DNA of 8,362 nucleotides from Rhodoferax sp. (GTDB lineage: Bacteria > Pseudomonadota > Gammaproteobacteria > Burkholderiales > Burkholderiaceae_C). The notes below the pieces were generated by a model that was not told the origin of the DNA, searched no databases, and saw nothing but the letters and a program-made list of their open reading frames with translations. Location: positions 1 through 8,362 of the forward strand of contig JAKFXU010000095.1 of the NCBI GenBank assembly GCA_021731215.1, in the 5' to 3' direction. The translations under genes were made by a program, and so were the position numbers. Below are positions 6,601 through 8,362 of the stretch, one piece after another. Numbering within the stretch: position 1 is the stretch's first letter; each line of letters begins with the position of its first letter.

Positions 6601-7578
6601 CGGGATGCGGCGGCACTCCCTGTGGTTAAGGAAAATCAGCCTGTAGCCCGTGTGAATAGTTCGAAGGAGGCTATTAAAAATGTGGCAACTCCAGCGACGC
6701 CAGCCGGCCAGCGCTACACCGCCTGGGCCTTTGGCGAGCTGCCCGAATTGCTCGAAATCCAGAAAGGGGGCCAGACCCTGATTGGTTATCCCGCGCTGAT
6801 CGATGCCGGCGACACGGTTGCGATCGAGGTGTTTGACGAACCCGATGTGGCCAGTGCCAAACACCGCGCCGGCTTGCGCCGCCTGTTTTCGCTGCAGATC
6901 AAGGACGCGCTCAAGTACCTGGAAAAGAACATCCCCGATCTGCAAAAAATGGCGGTCACCTTCATGCAGGTGGGCAAGGGCGCCGATGGCTCGGGCGGCG
7001 GCACGATGGAAGAGCTGCGCGAGCAGATCATTGCCGTGGCGCTGGACCGGGCTTTTCTGCTGGAGCCCTTGCCCACCAATGAATTCGACTTCAAGCGCCG
7101 GGTGGACGAGGGCCGGGGCCGCCTGACCCTGATTGCCAATGAAGTGGCGCGCCTGGCCGCCACCATCCTGGCCGAGTACGCAGTTAGCGCGCGCAAGATC
7201 AAGGACAGCAAGAATGCGCCAGAGGCCAGCGCCGACGCCGCTCAGCAACTGGCGCGCCTGATGCCCAAACGCTTTTTGGCCCAGTCACCGTGGGGTTCGT
7301 TGCAGCACTTTGCCCGCTACCTCAAAGCCATCACCGCGCGGCTGGACAAATACCGCGCCGACCCGGCCCGCGATTGCGCCCGCCTGGCCGAGTTGCGCCC
7401 GCTGGAGCAGCGTTATTGGCGTTTGGTGGCCGAGCGCAAGGGTGTGCTCGATGACCGTCTGCAGGAATTTCGCTGGCTGCTGGAAGAACTGCGCGTGAGC
7501 TTCTTCGCGCAAGAGCTGCGCACGCCGCAGCCGGTGAGTGTGAAGCGGCTGGAGAAGGCTTGGGCGCAATTGGGATAG
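3691..7578 (+). CDS. hrpA: ATP-dependent RNA helicase HrpA (DEAH box)
   Basis: This 1295-residue protein is the length of E. coli HrpA (about 1300) and appears intact. The helicase core shows motif I GETGSGKTT (35-43), DEAH (139-142), SAT (171-173) and motif VI QRSGRCGR (345-352). A winged-helix/HA2 region follows at about 421-510 and an OB-fold region at about 570-650. The long HrpA-specific C-terminal part (DUF3418 type) runs from about 690 to the end, finishing in FFAQELRTPQPVSVKRLEKAW. HrpA is a cytoplasmic 3'-5' RNA helicase linked in E. coli to fimbrial mRNA processing and to relief of stalled ribosomes. A polar, lower-GC stretch at about residues 976-1008 looks like a flexible linker. 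I prefer the ATG at 3691 over the in-frame GTG at 3676, because MSNLVIEFPESLPVSG is the usual HrpA start and AGGTGA lies before it. The gene is divergent from vapB and convergent with the dehydrogenase gene. Confidence 0.95.
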   Translation: MSNLVIEFPESLPVSGKRDEIMAAMAKHQVIIVCGETGSGKTTQLPKIALAMGRGKLNYPPGQGKLIGHTQPRRIAASSVAKRIAEELKTPLGEVVGFKVRFQDRLSRDSSVKLMTDGILLAETQTDPLLKAYDTLIIDEAHERSLNIDFLLGYLRQILPRRPDLKIVVTSATIDAQRFADHFASRHGPAPIIMVSGRMFPVEQRYRPFEESREYDLNSAIADGVDELWRDVHNSGDILVFLPGEREIREAADHLRKHLSHQPLFRSAEVLPLFARLSQAEQDRIFDGHTGRRIVLATNVAETSLTVPGIRYVIDAGTARMKRYSFRSKVEQLLVEPISQSSANQRSGRCGRVANGICIRLYDQKDFDGRPRFTDPEILRSSLAGVILRMKSLRMGLVEEFPFIERPSGRAIADGYQLLAELGAVDDANELTPTGQELSRLPLDPRVGRMILEARSRGALDEVLVIASALSVQDVRDRPMEAQAQADQAHAKFDDEKSEFSGYLRLWKWINDGKGGEGQHKLSNRQYEQLLRQNFVNIRRVREWRDIHSQLHTVVAEHQWRLNTLPASYEQLHMSMLAGLLGNIGCKLEADGPQGEYLGARSIKFYAHPGAHLVKKPGKWIVAAELVETTRLFGRGIANIDPQWLEQVGGHLLKKQVLDPHWEKRSAEVTALERATLYGVVVYSGRRTNYGRVDLAGAREIFIREALVGEQWETKLPFLGANQKLIRQVEDLEHKARRQDVLVDDELIYAFYDQQLPADVCSGYSFENWYREAIKKNPELLKLTREELMRHEAAGITTQSFPKTMRLGGVDCAATYLHEPGDPKDGLTVTVPLFVLNQVNEERCEWLVPGMLKDKIQALLKTLHQRPRSRLVPLPDSAAKMAEALNAPETFGHGSLLDAVLKLVRQATSLDIVRADIKMDMLSPHFFMNLRVVDEHGRQLGSGRNLGALKAELGAQARGAFQALAGLKMARDAAALPVVKENQPVARVNSSKEAIKNVATPATPAGQRYTAWAFGELPELLEIQKGGQTLIGYPALIDAGDTVAIEVFDEPDVASAKHRAGLRRLFSLQIKDALKYLEKNIPDLQKMAVTFMQVGKGADGSGGGTMEELREQIIAVALDRAFLLEPLPTNEFDFKRRVDEGRGRLTLIANEVARLAATILAEYAVSARKIKDSKNAPEASADAAQQLARLMPKRFLAQSPWGSLQHFARYLKAITARLDKYRADPARDCARLAELRPLEQRYWRLVAERKGVLDDRLQEFRWLLEELRVSFFAQELRTPQPVSVKRLEKAWAQLG

Positions 7579-7609
7579 GCTTCGAGGAAGCAGGAGTTGA
7601 TTTTCAATC

Positions 7610-8362
7610 TTATTGATTCGGCAGCAACCTGATCAAGCGCCCGCGCACGTTATCGGTCAGCACATAGAGCAAGCCGTCCGGCCCCTGGCGTACGTCGCGG
7701 ATGCGCTCACCCAGGTCGGCCAGCAGCTTGTGCTCGCGCAGCACAGCGCCGGTGAAGGGCCCGGACAGTTCGATGCGGTCCAGGTAGCCAAACTTCAGGG
7801 AGCCGATAAACAGGTTGCCGACCCAGGCGCGGCCATAACGCTGGCTGCTCAGGAAGGCCATGCCCGAGGGGGCGATGGAGGGCACCCAGTAGTGCAGCGG
7901 CTGCTCCATACCGTCCTTGGCCGTGATGCCCTCGCCGATCTTGCCGCCGCCATAGTTTTCGCCATAGGTGATCACCGGCCAGCCGTAGTTGCGCCCGGCT
8001 TGGGGCAGGTTGATTTCGTCACCGCCTTGGGGCCCGTGTTCGTGCGTCCACAGCGTGCCGTCAGGCGATAGCGTGGCGCCCTGCGGGTTGCGGTGACCAT
8101 AGCTCCAGATCTCGGGCAGCGCGCCGGCGCGGGCTACAAACGGGTTGTCAAGCGGCACGCTGCCGTCTTTGCCGATGCGGATGATCTTGCCATGGTGGTT
8201 GTCCAGTTTTTGCGCGTCGTCCTTGCGCGCAAAGCGCTCGCCCAGTGCAAGAAACAGCAGGCCGTCGGGCTGGCCGCCTTGCTGGCTCTGCACGATGCGG
8301 CAGCCAAAATGCAAGTTGCTGGCCATCTTGGGCTGCTGGCTGAAGATGACTTTGACCTGTTC
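7610..8362 (-). CDS. PQQ-dependent aldose/sorbosone dehydrogenase, C-terminal part
   Basis: This frame is open to the right edge, so the 5' part of the gene is missing; 250 codons plus TAA are present. The sequence matches the soluble glucose/sorbosone dehydrogenase beta-propeller family (Asd/YliI type). Visible motifs are FGCRIV, a glycine-rich LFLALGERF strand, HGKIIRIGKDGSVP, IWSYGHRNPQG, HEHGPQGGDEIN, NYGWPVITYG and the closing strand GPDGLLYVLTDN. In characterised members the protein is exported to the periplasm and oxidises aldose sugars with PQQ and calcium. The HRNPQG and GGDEIN segments belong to the conserved PQQ/calcium face. The signal peptide and the N-terminal catalytic histidine would lie outside the window and cannot be checked. 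Family members are about 370-390 residues, so about a third is missing. The gene converges with hrpA across 31 bases. Substrate is unknown. Confidence 0.88.
   Translation of the reverse strand, partial: EQVKVIFSQQPKMASNLHFGCRIVQSQQGGQPDGLLFLALGERFARKDDAQKLDNHHGKIIRIGKDGSVPLDNPFVARAGALPEIWSYGHRNPQGATLSPDGTLWTHEHGPQGGDEINLPQAGRNYGWPVITYGENYGGGKIGEGITAKDGMEQPLHYWVPSIAPSGMAFLSSQRYGRAWVGNLFIGSLKFGYLDRIELSGPFTGAVLREHKLLADLGERIRDVRQGPDGLLYVLTDNVRGRLIRLLPNQ

Noticed and set aside
5191..7248. Minus-strand open frames of 363 and 312 codons inside hrpA (5191-6282 and 6310-7248)
   Set aside because: They lie fully within the conserved hrpA coding sequence, have no family signature or ribosome binding site that I can see, and read as composition-driven shadows.
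7579..7591. Short hairpin GCTTC-GAG-GAAGC between hrpA and the dehydrogenase gene as a bidirectional terminator
   Set aside because: The stem is only five base pairs and neither strand has a U-run directly after it; the nearest T-rich bases on the plus strand start several bases away and are interrupted.

Overview
This window looks like ordinary chromosome from a Burkholderiales betaproteobacterium, most likely a Comamonadaceae member of the Rhodoferax/Polaromonas type. That placement is inferred from the gene set, the protein sequences and the fairly high GC; no database search was possible. It holds six complete or partial housekeeping-type genes plus one toxin-antitoxin module. Coding density is very high: the longest stretches without a gene are 78 and 75 bases, so no non-coding region exceeds 300 bases.

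Layout from left to right. The 3' end of a dsbB-like gene (disulfide bond formation, + strand) enters from the left edge and stops at 187. It meets, tail to tail with only 11 bases between, a minus-strand unit in which argA (N-acetylglutamate synthase, first step of arginine synthesis) is followed 27 bases later by a class I-like polyphosphate kinase 2 gene (ppk2). A sigma70-like promoter with an extended -10 can be read upstream of argA. Upstream of that lies a two-gene vapBC-type module on the same strand: a ribbon-helix-helix antitoxin, then a PIN-domain toxin. It has its own very strong ribosome binding site and an extended -10 element. A 75-base divergent region separates the antitoxin gene from hrpA (+ strand), a full-length DEAH-box RNA helicase of about 1295 residues. 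Finally, hrpA converges on the 3' part of a PQQ-dependent aldose/sorbosone dehydrogenase gene (minus strand) that runs off the right edge.

How the genes fit together. Most are independent core functions: oxidative protein folding, arginine synthesis, polyphosphate-driven nucleotide phosphorylation, RNA/ribosome maintenance and periplasmic sugar oxidation. The accessory element is vapBC, which sits between argA and hrpA. The 9-base sequence AGTGTAGCA (+ strand) occurs at both of its edges and contains the -10 element of both the argA and the vapB promoters. This makes the vapBC-argA/hrpA junctions the most interesting part of the window. I see no convincing sign of a wholly new system, phage, insertion sequence, CRISPR array or RNA gene.
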